DNA of 64,000 nucleotides from assembly GCA_029959085.1 (NCBI GenBank), contig JARWIR010000047.1, forward strand, positions 4,712,001-4,776,000. The letters run 5' to 3'. The notes under the pieces were generated by a model. That model was not told the origin of the DNA. It was given only the letters and a program-made list of their open reading frames with translations, and did no database searches. The stretch's first letter is position 1; every line of letters begins with the position of its first letter. This DNA is from Nemophila menziesii. Lineage: Eukaryota > Streptophyta > Magnoliopsida > Boraginales > Hydrophyllaceae. Below are positions 24,950-38,117 of the stretch, one piece after another. Made by a program: the position numbers and the translations under genes.

Positions 24950-26319
24950 AAGGGTGGTGGTGGTGCTGATATATATACACCCTAACAAAACCTGCAGAGA
25001 TATAAGGGTTAGGGCATTAGTATTAATGATTAATTTCATTAATATCTTATCCCAGCCAATTGAGTCCATTCATGAGCCTAGATAATCATTAGATCTATCG
25101 CTATTATCCTACATAAATGAACTTTGCTTCGTGAAGAGAAAATATTGCCTAATTGGTCTGCAAGTTAAGAGAAAAAGGGACCTAAAAACTTGACGAGTCT
25201 TAGTAAAATTAGTCTGGCTGAGTTGATCTCTCTTGCCCATCTCAAACTATAGGTCCAATTAGAGGCTTGGTAGTGATAAGTGGAAAACCTACTCATTTGG
25301 GAAGTATTTCATCTCACCGGAATCAGACCGCCATCTGTATATGTACTCATGACAATCGTAGGATATTTTCACTAAAAAGTAGTCACTTTTAAACCCCAAA
25401 AGTTGTAAGGTTGTCTACTTTTCGATGAAGGTAGTATACTACTGTACTAGGGTTATGGTTGAGAAAGAGTTGGAGATGAGGGTCATAGTTCCGATCAGGT
25501 TCAATCCATTATTAGTTAAGTATTGTTTAATCCCATAAGTTTTAATAAAAAATTAAAAAACATTGAACTTATTAATTTATTTATACCACCTCTATTTTAT
25601 TTTTGAACCTATAAATTTTTAATAAGGCAAATCAAACCCAAAAAATATATTATTTTCCCCACCAAATTAGCCCCATAAGTTTCAAAAAACCAAAAATAAA
25701 CTCCAAAAACATGGAGCAAGAATCCATGATGCTAAATTATACCTTAGGATAAGAATATATGTCTTTGTCCCTAAAAGATATAGAATTATCATTTCTTGTT
25801 GGTAATATAAACATAAATTGTGGAATTAACCCAATTTGGGATTTTTTGGCATGATTTTGAAGTTTTGTTTATCAACAACAGCAAGTGTGTGATGTAAAAG
25901 AACCAAGTGGTGAAATATTATGTGATTTCTCAATCTGATGAATTAAGTGCTCCTACTATGTTTTTTGTTAGTTAAATTGCTATTAAAATTTAATTCAGAG
26001 AAATAATGATTATTAATGCCTTCATTTAGTTGGATGCAACATGTATTGGGATCTAACACAAGATGATATGTATAAGAGAGATACATATATTGGGAACAAC
26101 ACATTTATATCATTTATCGTGTCCAATAAATCATTTATTCATTACTTCTTAATATGTGCTTCTTAGTATAGGATTTGTTTCTAAACAAGGTCTAAAAAAG
26201 GGTACTAATTTTAAATATTCATAAAAAGTTTAAAACCCTTTTATCTCTCTGAAGTTACAATATTTTGGTTATGAAGTTCATAAATATTGTTCTTTGTACC
26301 AAAATTTGTTAAATAGAAA
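24950..26319 (+). repeat. B segment, array unit 2
   Basis: Nearly identical to B of unit 1. Both share AGTTGTAAGG near the end of the short plus frame, where units 3-5 have AGTTTTAAGG, and both have the shortened ATTTTCCCCACCAAA site. Units 1 and 2 therefore look like the youngest pair. Confidence 0.7.
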
Positions 26320-26580
26320 GTGGTGGTCTAGGAATTTTCCCATCAACAAGCCTTCAACACTTTTAGGTGTTAAGGGCCGTACAGCTTGTTGGTGGAAAGT
26401 GGGCCACCACCTAGAAATGGGCCTAGTCGTTTGAACTCTCATTTGGTAAGGCATTAGCTTGACCCATATTAAGATGCGGTATATATCCTTCTCAAAGCAG
26501 CATAAATCTCTTTTATCCTTAAACACGGCTTCATAACCCTACCTACCCAATTAGAAATAATCATTTACCGCCGCCCAGAC

Positions 26581-27475
26581 ATGGATTTGAACTTTTCCCT
26601 AATAGATGCTAATGAATCTGATGTAGGTGAGGGAATCCAATCTTCTGAGAGATCTTGTAGATCCATATCAAATCATCTGGATTGGTTGCCTAGCGACTGG
26701 AAATGTGAGCCCAAAGTGCGCGCTAATGGGGCCTCTGCTGGATGCGTAGACTGGGTAAATTTCAAGTTCATTTTCAATTATAGCTTTAGACGTAATAAGA
26801 TAGATATTGGTTTATATATCACATTTTTTATTTAGTAGGATTTCATTAGTTCTAATGAATAGAAGGGACTTACTTATGTGTCATTTTGTGTGTATAAATA
26901 AAATTCTTCTAATTTTGGAGTTTATATTTTCATGTTATTAAATAAATGTTATCAAATTTCAAGTAATAAGGAACAATTGGTAGGTTAAAGAAGTATGGAC
27001 AGTTGATTCTCAGCTGGTCCTATGTATTTAAGTTCCGTAGAACTGAATTTGTTGTATTTTTTTATATTAGATATATGATAAAATAATTGAAATTAAATTA
27101 TGGTATAATTCTTGTTAATAGAAAGATTAGACAACCTCTTAGCTTATATCAGGTTTCATTATTTAAATTTTGAGAGATTCTTTACTTATAGAAGATTTCA
27201 TTGTTTTGAGTTACACCGATTTAACATTTTTAGAACTGAATTTGCCTTACATAATCGTTTTATGTTTACTTATTTGCGCCTCCAAATGCTGTTTAAATAT
27301 GATTTGATTTTTGTCATATCTGTTGTTTATTTATGACATAAAGCGTATATGTGTATATGAAGTATTACGTGGATCCCATGAGCAGACAAAAGTTCCGTTC
27401 CAAGAATGAGGTCATACATTTCATTGAAACAGGCTCTAAGCGTTAGACAAGAAAAAATCGAAGAACGAATCAAAG
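26581..27475 (+). pseudogene. MBD gene fragment, unit 2 left arm
   Basis: Exon 1 is 26581-26754 (open, AGCVDW for AGRVDW) and exon 2 is 27363-27475. Exon 2 has the left-arm one-base deletion and a stop just before it (CGT TAG after GSK). Confidence 0.75.
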
Positions 27476-27562
27476 GTGGGTGCATATAGTTTTTTTATAC
27501 GCAAAATCAATTCTAAATATGTTAAAATTGATTTTGCGTATAAAAAAACTATATGCACCCAC

Positions 27563-28456
27563 CTTTGATTCGTTCTTCGATTTTTTCTTAATCTTACGCT
27601 TAGAGCCTGTTTCAATGAAATGTATGACCTCATTCTTGGAACGGAACTTTTGTCTGCTCATGGGATCCACGTAATACTTCATATACACATATACGCTTTA
27701 TGTCATAAATAAACAACAGATATGACAAAAATCAAATCATATTTAAACAGCATTTGGAGGCGCAAATAAGTAAACATAAAACGATTATGTAAGGCAAATT
27801 CAGTTCTAAAAATGTTAAATCGGTGTAACTCAAAACAATGAAATCTTCTATAAGTAAAGAATCTCTCAAAATTTAAATAATGAAACCTGATATAAGCTAA
27901 GAGGTTGTCTAATCTTTCTATTAACAAGAATTATACCATAATTTAATTTCAATTATTTTATCATATATCTAATATAAAAATACAACAAATTCAGTTCCAC
28001 GGAACTTAAATACATAGGACCAGCTGAGAATCAACTGTCCATACTTCTTTAACCTACCAATTGTTCCTTATTACTTGACATTTGATAACATTTATTTAAT
28101 AACATGAAAACATAAACTCCAAAATTAGAAGAATTTTATTTATACACACAAAATGACACATAAGTAAGTCCCTTCTATTCATTAGAACTAATGAAATCCT
28201 ACTAAATAAAAAATGTGATATATAAACCAATATCTATCTTATTAAGTCTAAAGCTATAATTGAAAATGAACTTGAAATTTACCCAGTCTACGCATCCAGC
28301 AGAGGCCCCATTAGCGCGCACTTTGGGCTCACATTTCCAGTCGCTAGGCAACCAATCCAGATGATTTGATATGGATCTACAAGATCTCTCAGAAGATTGG
28401 ATTCCCTCACCTACATCAGATTCATTAGCATCTATTGGGGCAAAGTTCAAATCCAT
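27563..28456 (-). pseudogene. MBD gene fragment, unit 2 right arm (both exons open)
   Basis: Exon 1 is 28283-28456 and exon 2 is 27563-27676. Both are open with GT donor and AG acceptor kept, encoding 96 codons of N terminus plus MBD. Arg to Cys in AGCVDW and Gly to Arg in MSRQKFRSK are the main changes. With unit 5 right, it is the best candidate for a translatable copy, although it would be a truncated protein. Confidence 0.75.
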
Positions 28457-28724
28457 GTCTGGGCGGCGGTAAATGATTATTTCTAATTGGGTAGGTAGGG
28501 TTATGAAGCGGTGTTTAAGGATAAAAGAGATTTATGCTGCTTCGAGAAGGAGATATACCGCATCTTAATATGGGTCAAGCTAATGCCTTACCAAATGAGA
28601 GTTCAAACGACTAGGCCCATTTCTAGGTGGTGGCCCACTTTCCACCAACAAGCCACACTTGTAAGGCCCTTAACACCTAAAAGTGTTGTAGGCTTGTTGA
28701 TGGGCAAATTCCTAGACCACCACC

Positions 28725-29605
28725 TTATAATTCTTAATATGTGGTCATTTCCGGGGCAAAGGTAGCCCTGAAAATTTGTTCTTCCTTTTAATTGCACTTT
28801 TGGTCCCTATATTATGCAAAGACTTCTGTATAGATCCCGATAATCGAAAACCAATTTGTTAAAATTTATGGTGAGTATGTGTAGCTCATGGTCTTCTGTG
28901 TTAGATATTTATATGTTTGAATTTTTTCCTTTTATATATGTGTTTTAAAATATATGTAGAATTTGCGTATTTATAACTTTATCATCAACCCTTTGTTTTG
29001 GTCCCTCCGATTCTTTTCAGCAAAATTCAATTTGTAATATCTATTTAACTTATGACTATACTTTCCAAGATGTGGTACATAAACTAAAGTTGGGGCTATT
29101 TTTTAATTATGTGTTCATCTAATGCAGATCCTTGTCTTTGATGGGAGTAAGAAGATTATTAGAGAAATATATGGGGATTGAGTTATATGCCTTAGATGAG
29201 CATAAGAAACTCATTAAGGAAATAAATGAGAAGGTAAGCATATGATTTTCTACAATTGTTTGCAAAAATTGCTAACCAGTCGAGTAGTATATTAGTAAAT
29301 TCTAATTTTGTTAGCATATATATCTTTGTTTGATTCTGTAATAAATGTTTTATCAACTCATAAATTGTATGGAGGGTCAGGATGATGACTTAGAGGATGC
29401 TCAAATCCCTAAGATGACTGAGAGTAAAGTAAAAAAGGCTGTTTGGAAAGGACTTCTCACATTGAAGACAACTCTGAGTATGTATCTCTATATCTTATAA
29501 GAATCTTTAAATTCTGTATTTAAATTTTGTTTATTATAATCTGCTAACATAATTTTTAGGACAATAACACAATGCTGGATTGCAAACACTACTAGAAGAA
29601 GATAT
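28725..29605 (+). pseudogene. DEK-C/CHZ-like fragment, array unit 3
   Basis: Exons are 29127-29233, about 29370-29477 and 29560-29605. It shares with unit 2 the 31-base loss of the exon 3 acceptor. It also has the exon 3 missing base common to the array. Confidence 0.7.
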
Positions 29606-30990
29606 AAGGGTGGTAGTGGTGCTGATATATATACACCCTAACAAAACCTGCAGAGATATAAGGGTTAGGCATTAGTATTAATGATTAATTTCATTAATAT
29701 CTTATCCCAGCCAATTGAGTCCATGCATGAGCCTAGATAATCATTAGATCTATCGCTATTATCCTACATAAAAGAAATTTGCTTCGTGAAGAGAAAATAT
29801 TGCCTAATTGGTCTGCAAGTTAAGAGAAAAAGGGACCTAAAAACTTGACGAGTCTTAGTAAAATTAGTCTGGCTGAGTTGATCTCTCTTGCCCATCTCAA
29901 ACTATAGGTCCAATTAGAGGCTTGGTAGTGATAAGTGGAAAACCTACTCATTTGGGAAGTTTTTCATCTCACCGGAATCAGACCGCCATCTGTATATGTA
30001 CTCATGACAATCGTAGGATATTTTCACTAAAAAGTAGTCACTTTTAAACCCCAAAAGTTTTAAGGTTGTCTACTTTTCGATGAAGGTAGTATACTACTGT
30101 ACTAGGGTTATGGTTGAGAAAGAGTTGGAGATGAGGGTCATAGTTCCGATCAGGTTCAATCTATTATTAGTTAAGTATTGTTTAATCCCATAAGTTTTAA
30201 CAAAAAATTAAAAAACATTGAACTTATTAATTTACTAATACCACCTCTATTTGATTGTTGAACTTATAAATTTTTAATAAGGCAAATCAAACCCAAAAAA
30301 TATATTATTTTCCCCACCAAATTAGCCCCATAAGTTTCAAAAAACCAAAAATAAACTCCAAAAACATGGAGCAAGAATCCATGATGCTAAATTATACCTT
30401 AGGATAAGAATATATGTCTTTGTCCCTAAAAGATATCGAGTTATCATTTCTTGTTGGTAATATAAACCTAAATTGTGGAATTAACCCAATTTGGGATTTT
30501 TTGGCATGATTTTGAAGGTTTGTTTATGAACAACAGCAAGTGTGTGATGTAAAAGAAACAAGTGGTGAAATATTATGTGATTTCTCAATCTGATGAATTA
30601 AGTGCTCCTAGTATTTTTTTTGTTAGTTAAATTGCTATTAAAATTTAATTCAGAGAAATAATGATTATTAATGCCTTCATTTAGTTGGATGCAACATGAA
30701 TTGGGATCTAACACAAGATGATATGTATAAGAGAGATACATATATTGGGAACAACACATTTATATCATTTATCGTGTCCAATAAATCATTTATTCATTAC
30801 TTCTTAATATGTGCTTCTTAGTATAGTATTTGTTTCTAAACAAGGTCTAAAAAAAGGGTACTAATTTTAAATATTCATAAAAAGTTTAAAACCCTTTTAT
30901 CTCTCTGAAGTTACAATATTTAGGTTATAATATTTAGGTTATGAAGTTCATAAATATTGTTCTTTGTACCAAAATTTGTTAAATAGTAGT
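29606..30990 (+). repeat. B segment, array unit 3
   Basis: Homologous to the other B copies, with a private tandem duplication near 30918-30938 (ACAATATTTAGGTTAT then AATATTTAGGTTATG) and several private substitutions. The short plus-strand frame is disrupted here, which argues against B encoding a maintained protein. Confidence 0.7.
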
Positions 30991-31249
30991 TGGTGGTCTA
31001 GGAATTTTCCCATCAACAAGCCTACAACACTTTTAGGTGTTAAGGGCCGTACAACTTGTTGGTGGAAAGTGGGCCACCACCTAGAAATGGGCCTAGTCGT
31101 TTGAACTCTCATTTGGTAAGGCATTAGCTTGACCCATATAAGATGCGGTATATATCCTTCTCAAAGCAGCATAAATCTCTTTTATCCTTAAACACGGCTT
31201 CATAACCCTACCTACCCAATTAGAAATAATCATTTACCGCCGCCCAGAC

Positions 31250-32142
31250 ATGGATTTGAACTTTTTCCCAATAGATGCTAATGAATCTGATGTAGGTGAG
31301 GGAATCCAATCTTCTGAGAGATCTTGTAGATCCATATCAAATCATCCGGATTGGTTGCCTAGCGACTGGAAATGTGAGCCCAAAGTGCGCGCTAATGGGG
31401 CCTCTGCTGGACGCGTAGACTGGGTAAGTTTCAAGTTCATTTTCAATTATAGCTTTAGACGTAATAAGATAGATATTGGTTTATATATCACATTTTTTAT
31501 TTAGTAGGATTTCATTAGTTCTAATGAATAGAAGGGGATTACTTATGTGTCATTTTGTGTGTATAAATAAAATTCTTCTAATTTTGGGGTTTATATTTTC
31601 ATGTTATTAAATAAATATTATCAAATCTCAAGTAATAAGGAACAATTGGTAGGTTAAAGAAGTATGGACAGTTGATTCTCAGCTGGGTCCTATGTATTTA
31701 AGTTCCGTGGAACTGAATTTGTTGTTTTTTTATATTAGATATATGATAAAATAATTGAAATTAAATTATGTTATAATTCTTGTTAATAGAAATATTAGAC
31801 AACCCCTTAGCTTATATCAGGTTTCATTATTTAAATTTTGAGAGATTCTTTACTTATAGAAGATTTCATTGTTTTGAGTTACACCGATTTAACATATTTA
31901 GAACTGAATTTGCCTTACATAATCGTTTTATTTAACTTATTTGCGCCTCCACATGCTATTCAAATATGATTTGATTTTTGTCATATCTGTTATTTATTAA
32001 TGACATAAAGTGTATATGTGTATATGAAATATTACGTGAATCCCATGAGCGGACAAAAGTTCCGCTCCAAGAATGAGGTCATACATTTCATTGAAACAGG
32101 CTCTAAGCGTAAGACAAGAAAAAATCGAAAAACGAATCAAAG
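31250..32142 (+). pseudogene. MBD gene fragment, unit 3 left arm
   Basis: Exon 1 is 31250-31423 (open, consensus AGRVDW) with a strengthened donor GTAAGT. Exon 2 is 32030-32142, but the acceptor is mutated from GAAG to GAAA, so normal splicing is unlikely. The left-arm one-base deletion is present. Confidence 0.75.
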
Positions 32143-32299
32143 GTGGGTGCATATAGTTTTTTTTATATGCAAAATCAATTTTAACTTATTTATTTATGTA
32201 TATTGTGTTAGATCCCAATACATGTTGCATCCAACAAAAATATACATAAATAAATATGTTAAAATTGATTTTGCGTATAAAAAAACTATATGCACCCAC

Positions 32300-33193
32300 C
32301 TTTGGTTTGTTCTTCGATTTTTTCTTACTCTTACGCTTAGAGCCTGTTTCAATGAAATGTATGACCTCATTCTTGGAGCGGAACTTTTGTCCGCTCATGG
32401 GATCCACGTAATACTTCATATACACATATACGCTTTATGTCATAAATAAACAACAGATATGACAAAAATCAAATCATATTTAAACAGCATTTGGAGGCGC
32501 AAATAAGTAAACATAAAACGATTATGTAAGGCAAATTCAGTTCTAAAAATGTTAAATCGGTGTAACTCAAAACAATGAAATCTTCTATAAGTAAAGAATC
32601 TCTCAAAATTTAAATAATGAAACCTGATATAAGCTAAGAGGTTGTCTAATCTTTCTATTAACAAGAATTATAACATAATTTAATTTCAATTATTTTATCA
32701 TATATCTAATATAAAAATACAACAAATTCAGTTCCACGGAACTTAAATACATAGGACCAGCTGAGAATCAACTGTCCATACTTCTTTAACCTACCAATTG
32801 TTCCTTATTACTTGTAATTTGATAACATTTATTTAATAACATGAAAATATAAACTCCAAAATTAGAAGAATTTTATTTATACACACAAAATGACACATAA
32901 GTAAGTCCCTTCTATTCATTAGAACTAATGAAATCCTACTAAATAAAAAATGTGATATATAAACCAATATCTATCTTATTAAGTCTAAAGCTATAATTGA
33001 AAATGAACTTGAAATTTACCCAGTCTACGCGTCGAGCAGAGGACCCATTAGCGCGCACTTTGGGCTCACATTTCTAGTCGCTAGGCAACCAATCCAGATG
33101 ATTTGATATGGATCTACAAGATCTCTCAGAAGATTGGATCCCCTCACCTACATCAGATTCATTAGCATCTATTGGGGCAAAGTTCAAATCCAT
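32300..33193 (-). pseudogene. MBD gene fragment, unit 3 right arm
   Basis: Exon 1 is 33020-33193 and exon 2 is 32300-32413 (open, full 114 nt). Exon 1 has a stop: the Trp codon of DWK is TAG. Two further changes lie in the GAS-AGR region. Confidence 0.75.
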
Positions 33194-33461
33194 GTCTGGG
33201 CGGCGGTAAATGATTATTTCTAATTGGGTAGGTAGGGTTATGAAGCGGTGTTTAAGGATAAAAGAGATTTATGCTGCTTCGAGAAGGAGATATACCGCAT
33301 CTTAATATGGGTCAAGCTAATGCCTTACCAAATGAGAGTTCAAACGACTAGGCCCATTTCTAGGTGGTGGCCCACTTTCCACCAACAAGCCGCACTTGTA
33401 AGGCCCTTAACACCTAAAAGTGTTGTAGGCTTGTTGATGGGCAAATTCCTAGACCACCACC

Positions 33462-34373
33462 TTATAATGCTTAATATGTGGTCATTTCTGGGGCATAGGT
33501 AGCCCCCGAAAATTTGTTCTTCCTTTTAATTGCACTTTTGGTCCCTATATTATGCAAAGACTTATGTATAGATCCCGATAATCAAAAATCAATTTGTTAC
33601 TATTTATGGTGAGTATGTGTAGCTCATGGTCTTCTGTGTTAGATATTTATATGTTTGAATTTTTTCCTTTTATATCTGTGTTTTAAAATATATGTAGAAT
33701 TTGAGAATTTATAACTTTATCATCAACCCTTTGTTTTGGTCCCTCCGATTCTTTTCAGCAAAATTCAATTTGTAATATCTATTTAACTTATGACTATACT
33801 TTCCAAGATGTGGTACATAAACTAAAGTTGGGGCTATTTTTTAATTATGTGTTCATCTAATGCAGATCCTTGTCTTTGATGGGAGTAAGAAGATTATTAG
33901 AGAAATATATGGGGATTGAGTTATATGCCTTAGATGAGTATAAGAAACTCGTTAAGGAAATAAATGAGAAGGTAAGCATATGATTTTCCACAATTGTTTG
34001 CAAAATTTGCTAACCAGTCGAGTAGTATATTAGTAAATTCTAATTTTGTTAGCATAAATATCTTTGTTTGATTCTGTAATAAATGTTTTATCAACTCATA
34101 AATTGTATAATGGTATAATATTTTTGTTGCCAGTTTATGGAGAGTCAGGATGATGACTTAGAGGATGCTCAAATCCCTAAGATGACTGAGAGTAAAGTAA
34201 AAAAGGCTGTTTGGAAAGCACTTCTCACATTGAAGACAACTCTGAGTATATATCTCTATATCTTATAAGAATATTTAAATTCTCTATTTATATTTTGTTT
34301 ATTATAATCCACTAACATAATTTTTAGGACAATAACACAATGCTGGGGTGCAAAGACTACTAGAAGAAGATAT
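33462..34373 (+). pseudogene. DEK-C/CHZ-like fragment, array unit 4
   Basis: Exons are 33866-33971, 34134-34245 and 34328-34373. The exon 3 acceptor (TTGCCAG) is intact here. Exon 3 starts FMESQDDDLEDAQIPK and carries the array-wide missing base. Confidence 0.7.
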
Positions 34374-35760
34374 AAGGGTGGTGGTGGTGGTGATATATAT
34401 GCACATTAACAAAACCAGAGATATAATGGTTAGGGCATTAGTATTAATGATTAATTTCATTAATATCTTATCCCAGCCAATCGAGTCCATGCATTAGCCT
34501 AGATAATCATTAGATCTATCCCTATTATCCTACATAAAAGAACTTTGCTTCGTGAAGAGAAAATATTGCCTAATTGGTCTGCAAGTTAAGAGAAAAAGGG
34601 ACCTAAAAACTTGACGAGTCTTAGTAAAATTAGTCTGGCTGAGTTTATCTCTCTTGCCCATCTCAAAACTATAGGTCCAATTAGAGGCTTGGTAGTGATA
34701 AGTGGAAAACCTACTCATTTGGGAAGTTTTTCATCTCACTGGAATCAGACCGCCATCTGTATATGTACTCATGACAATCGTAGGATATTTTCACTAAAAA
34801 GTAGTCACTTTTAAACCCCAAAAGTTTTAAGGTTGTCTACTTTTCATGAAGGTAGTATACTACTGTACTAGGGTTATGGTTAAGAAAGAGTTGGAGATGA
34901 GGGTCATAGTTCCGATCAGGTTCAATCTATTATTAGGTAAGTATTGTTTAATCCCATAAGTTTTAACAAAAAATTAAAAAACATTGAACTTATTAATTTA
35001 TTTATACCACCTCTATTTTATTGTTGAACCTATAAAATTTTAATAAGGCAAATCAAACCCAAAAAATATATTATTTTCCTAGCACACACTTCCTCACCCA
35101 CCCATCAAATTAGCCCCATAAGTTTCAAAAAACCAAAAATAAACTCCAAAAACATGGAGCAAGAATCCATGATGCTAAATTATACCTTAGGATAAGAATA
35201 TATGTCTTTGTCCCTAAAAGATATAGAGTTATCATTTCTTGTTGGTAATATAAACCTAAATTGTGGAATTAACCCAATTTGGGTTTTTTTGGCATGATTT
35301 TGAAGTTTTGTTTATCAACAACAGCAAGTGTGTGATGTAAAAGAACCAAGTGTTGAAATATTATGTGATTTTTCAATCTGATGAATTAAGTGCTCCAAGT
35401 ATGTTTTTTGTTAGTTAAATTGCTATTAAAATTTAATTCAGTGAAATAATGATTATTAATGCCTTCATTTAGTTGGATGCAACATGTATTGGGATCTAAC
35501 ACAAGATGATATGTATAAGAGAGATACATATATTGGGAACAACACATTTATATCATTTATCGTGTCCAATAAATCATTTATTCATTACTTCTTAATATGT
35601 GCTTCTTAGTATAGGATTTGTTTCTAAACAACGTCTAAAAAAAGGGTACTAATTTTAAATATTCATAAAAAGTTTAAAACCCTTTTATCTCTCTGAAGTT
35701 ACAATATTTAGGTTATGAAGTTCATAAATATTGTTCTTTGTACCAAAATTTGTTAAATAG
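34374..35760 (+). repeat. B segment, array unit 4 (with ancestral 22-base stretch)
   Basis: This copy keeps a stretch at about 35079-35106 (TAGCACACACTTCCTCACCC) that is absent from B in units 1, 2, 3 and 5 but present in inverted B at about 43475-43500. The long form is therefore ancestral, and the short form is a deletion between CC-rich repeats. Confidence 0.75.
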
Positions 35761-36030
35761 AAGGTGGTGGTCTAGGAATTTTCCCATCAACAAGCCTACA
35801 ACACTCTTAGGTGTTAAGGGCCGTACAAGTGCGGCTTGTTGGTGGAAAGTGGGCCACCACCTAGAAATGGGCCTAGTCGTTTGAACTCTCATTTGGTAAG
35901 GCATTAGCTTGACCCATATTAAGATGCGGTATATATCATTCTCAAAGCAGCATAAATCTCTTTTATCCTTAAACACGGCTTCATAACCCTACCTACCCAA
36001 TTAGAAATAATCATTTACTGCGGCCTAGAC

Positions 36031-36924
36031 ATGGATTTGAACTTTGCCCCAATAGATGCTAATGAATTTGATGTAGGTGAGGGAATCCAATCTTCTGAGA
36101 GATCTTGTAGATCCATATCAAATCATCGGGATTGGTTGCCTAGCGACTGGAAATGTGAGCCCAAAGTGCGCGCTAATGGGGCCTCTGCTGGACGCCGTAG
36201 ACTGGGTAAATTTCAAGTTCATTTTCAATTATAGCTTTAGAGTTAATAAGATAGATATTGGTTTATATATCACATTTTTTATTTAGTAGGATTTCATTTG
36301 TTCTAATGAATAGAAGAGACTTACTTATGTGTCATTTTGTGTGTATAAATAAAATTCTTCTAATTTTGGGGTTTATATTTTCATGTTATTAAATAAATAT
36401 TATCAAATTTCAAGTAATAAGGAACAATTGGTAGGTTAAAGAAGTATGGACAATTGATTCTCAGTTGGGTCCTATGTATTTAAGTTCGGTGGAACTGAAT
36501 TTGTTGTTTTTTTATATTAGATATATGATAAAATAATTGAAATTAAATTATGTTATAATTCTTGTTAATAGAAAGATTAGACAACCCCTTAGCTTATATC
36601 AGGTTTCATTATTTAAATTTTGAGAGATTCTTTACTTATAGAAGATTTCATTGTTTTGAGTTACACCGGTTTAACATATTTAGAACTTAATTTGCCTTAG
36701 ATAATCGTTTTATGTTTACTTATTTGCGCCTCCACATGCTATTCAAATATGATTTGATTTTTGTCATATATGTTTTTTATTAATGACATAAAGTGTATAT
36801 GTGTATATGAAGTATTACGTGAATCCATGAGCGGACAAAAGTTCCGCTTCAAGAATGAGGTCATACATTTCATTGAAACAGGCTCTAAGCGTAAGACAAG
36901 AAAAAATCGAAGAACGAATCAAAG
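36031..36924 (+). pseudogene. MBD gene fragment, unit 4 left arm
   Basis: Exon 1 is 36031-36205 with an inserted C (GACGCCGTAG) that shifts the frame just before VDW. Exon 2 is 36813-36924 with a lost C in the DP codons plus the left-arm deletion. Confidence 0.75.
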
Positions 36925-37081
36925 GTGGGTGCATATAGTTTTTTTTATATGCAAAATCAATTTTAACTTATTTATTTATTTATATTGTGTTAGATCCCAA
37001 TACATGTTGCATCCAACAAAAATAAACATAAATAAATAAGTTAAAATTGATTTTGCGTATAAAAAAACCATATGCACCCAC

Positions 37082-37965
37082 CTTTGATTCGTTCTTCGAT
37101 TTTTTCTTGCTCTTACGCTTAGAGCCTGTTTCGATGAAATGTATGACCTCATTCTTGGAGCGCCGCTCATGGGATCCACGTAATACTTCATATACACATA
37201 TACGCATTATGTCATTAATAAATAACAGATATGACAAAAATCAAATCATATTTAAACAGCATTTGGAGGCGCAAATAAGTAAACATAAAAGGATTGTGTA
37301 AGGCAAATTCAGTTCTAAAAATGTTAAATCGGTGTAACTCAAAACAATAAAATCTTCTATCAGTAAAGAATCTCTCAAAATTTAAATAATGAAACCTGAT
37401 ATAAGCTAAGAGGTTGTCTAATCTTTCTATTAACAAGAATTATAACATAATTTAATTTCAATTATTTTATCATATATCTAATATAAAAAAACAACAAATT
37501 CAGTTCCACGGAACTTAAATACATAGGACCAGCTGAGATTCAACTGTCATTAGTTCTTTAACCTACCAATTGTTCCTTATTACTCGAAATTTGATAATAT
37601 TTATTTAATAACATGAAAATATAAACCCCAAAATTAGAAGAATTTTATTTATACACACAAAATGACACATAAGTAAGTCCTTTCTATTCATTAGAACTAA
37701 TGAAATCCTACTAAATAAAAAATGTGATATATAAACCAATATCTATCTCATTAAGTCTAAAGCTATAATTGAAAATGAACTTGAAATTTACACAGTCTAC
37801 GCGTCCAGCAGAGGCCCGATTAGCGCGCACTTTGGGCTCACATTTCCAGTCGCTAGGTAACCAGTCCAGATGATTTGATATGGATCAACAAGATCTCTCA
37901 GAAGATTGGATCCCCTCACCTACATCAGATTCATTAGCATCTATTGGGGCAAAGTTCAAATCCAT
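37082..37965 (-). pseudogene. MBD gene fragment, unit 4 right arm
   Basis: Exon 1 is 37792-37965 (Trp of VDW changed to Cys at the donor; stop-free). Exon 2 is 37082-37185, with a 10-base deletion removing part of GQKF and shifting frame. Confidence 0.75.
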
Positions 37966-38117
37966 GTCTGGGCGGCGGTAAATGATTATTTCTAATTGGG
38001 TAGGTAGGGTTATGAAGCGGTGGTGGCCCACTTTCCACCAACAAGCCGCACTTGTAAGGCCCTTAACACCTAAAAGTGTTGTAGGCTTGTTGATGGGCAA
38101 ATTCCTAGACCACCACC

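Larger units (their letters stand above)
26320..28724. repeat. MBD palindrome, array unit 2 (loop deleted)
   Basis: The arms are as in unit 1, but the 32-base loop and flanking AT run are missing. The arms meet at about 27518 (GCAAAATCAATTC / TTAAAATTGATTTTGC), leaving a spacer of only about 10 bases. This is the tightest of the five palindromes. Confidence 0.85.
30991..33461. repeat. MBD palindrome, array unit 3
   Basis: Left arm 30991-32203, loop 32204-32235, right arm 32236-33461. The left arm has TTGGTGG rather than AGGTGG at its outer edge, a private change. Confidence 0.85.
35761..38117. repeat. MBD palindrome, array unit 4 (right arm deleted in part)
   Basis: Left arm 35761-36985, loop 36986-37017, right arm 37018-38117. 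The right arm lacks about 125 bases of the promoter-like region: GAAGCGGTG joins directly to GTGGCCCACTTTCC near 38020, a deletion between GGTG repeats. Confidence 0.85.
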
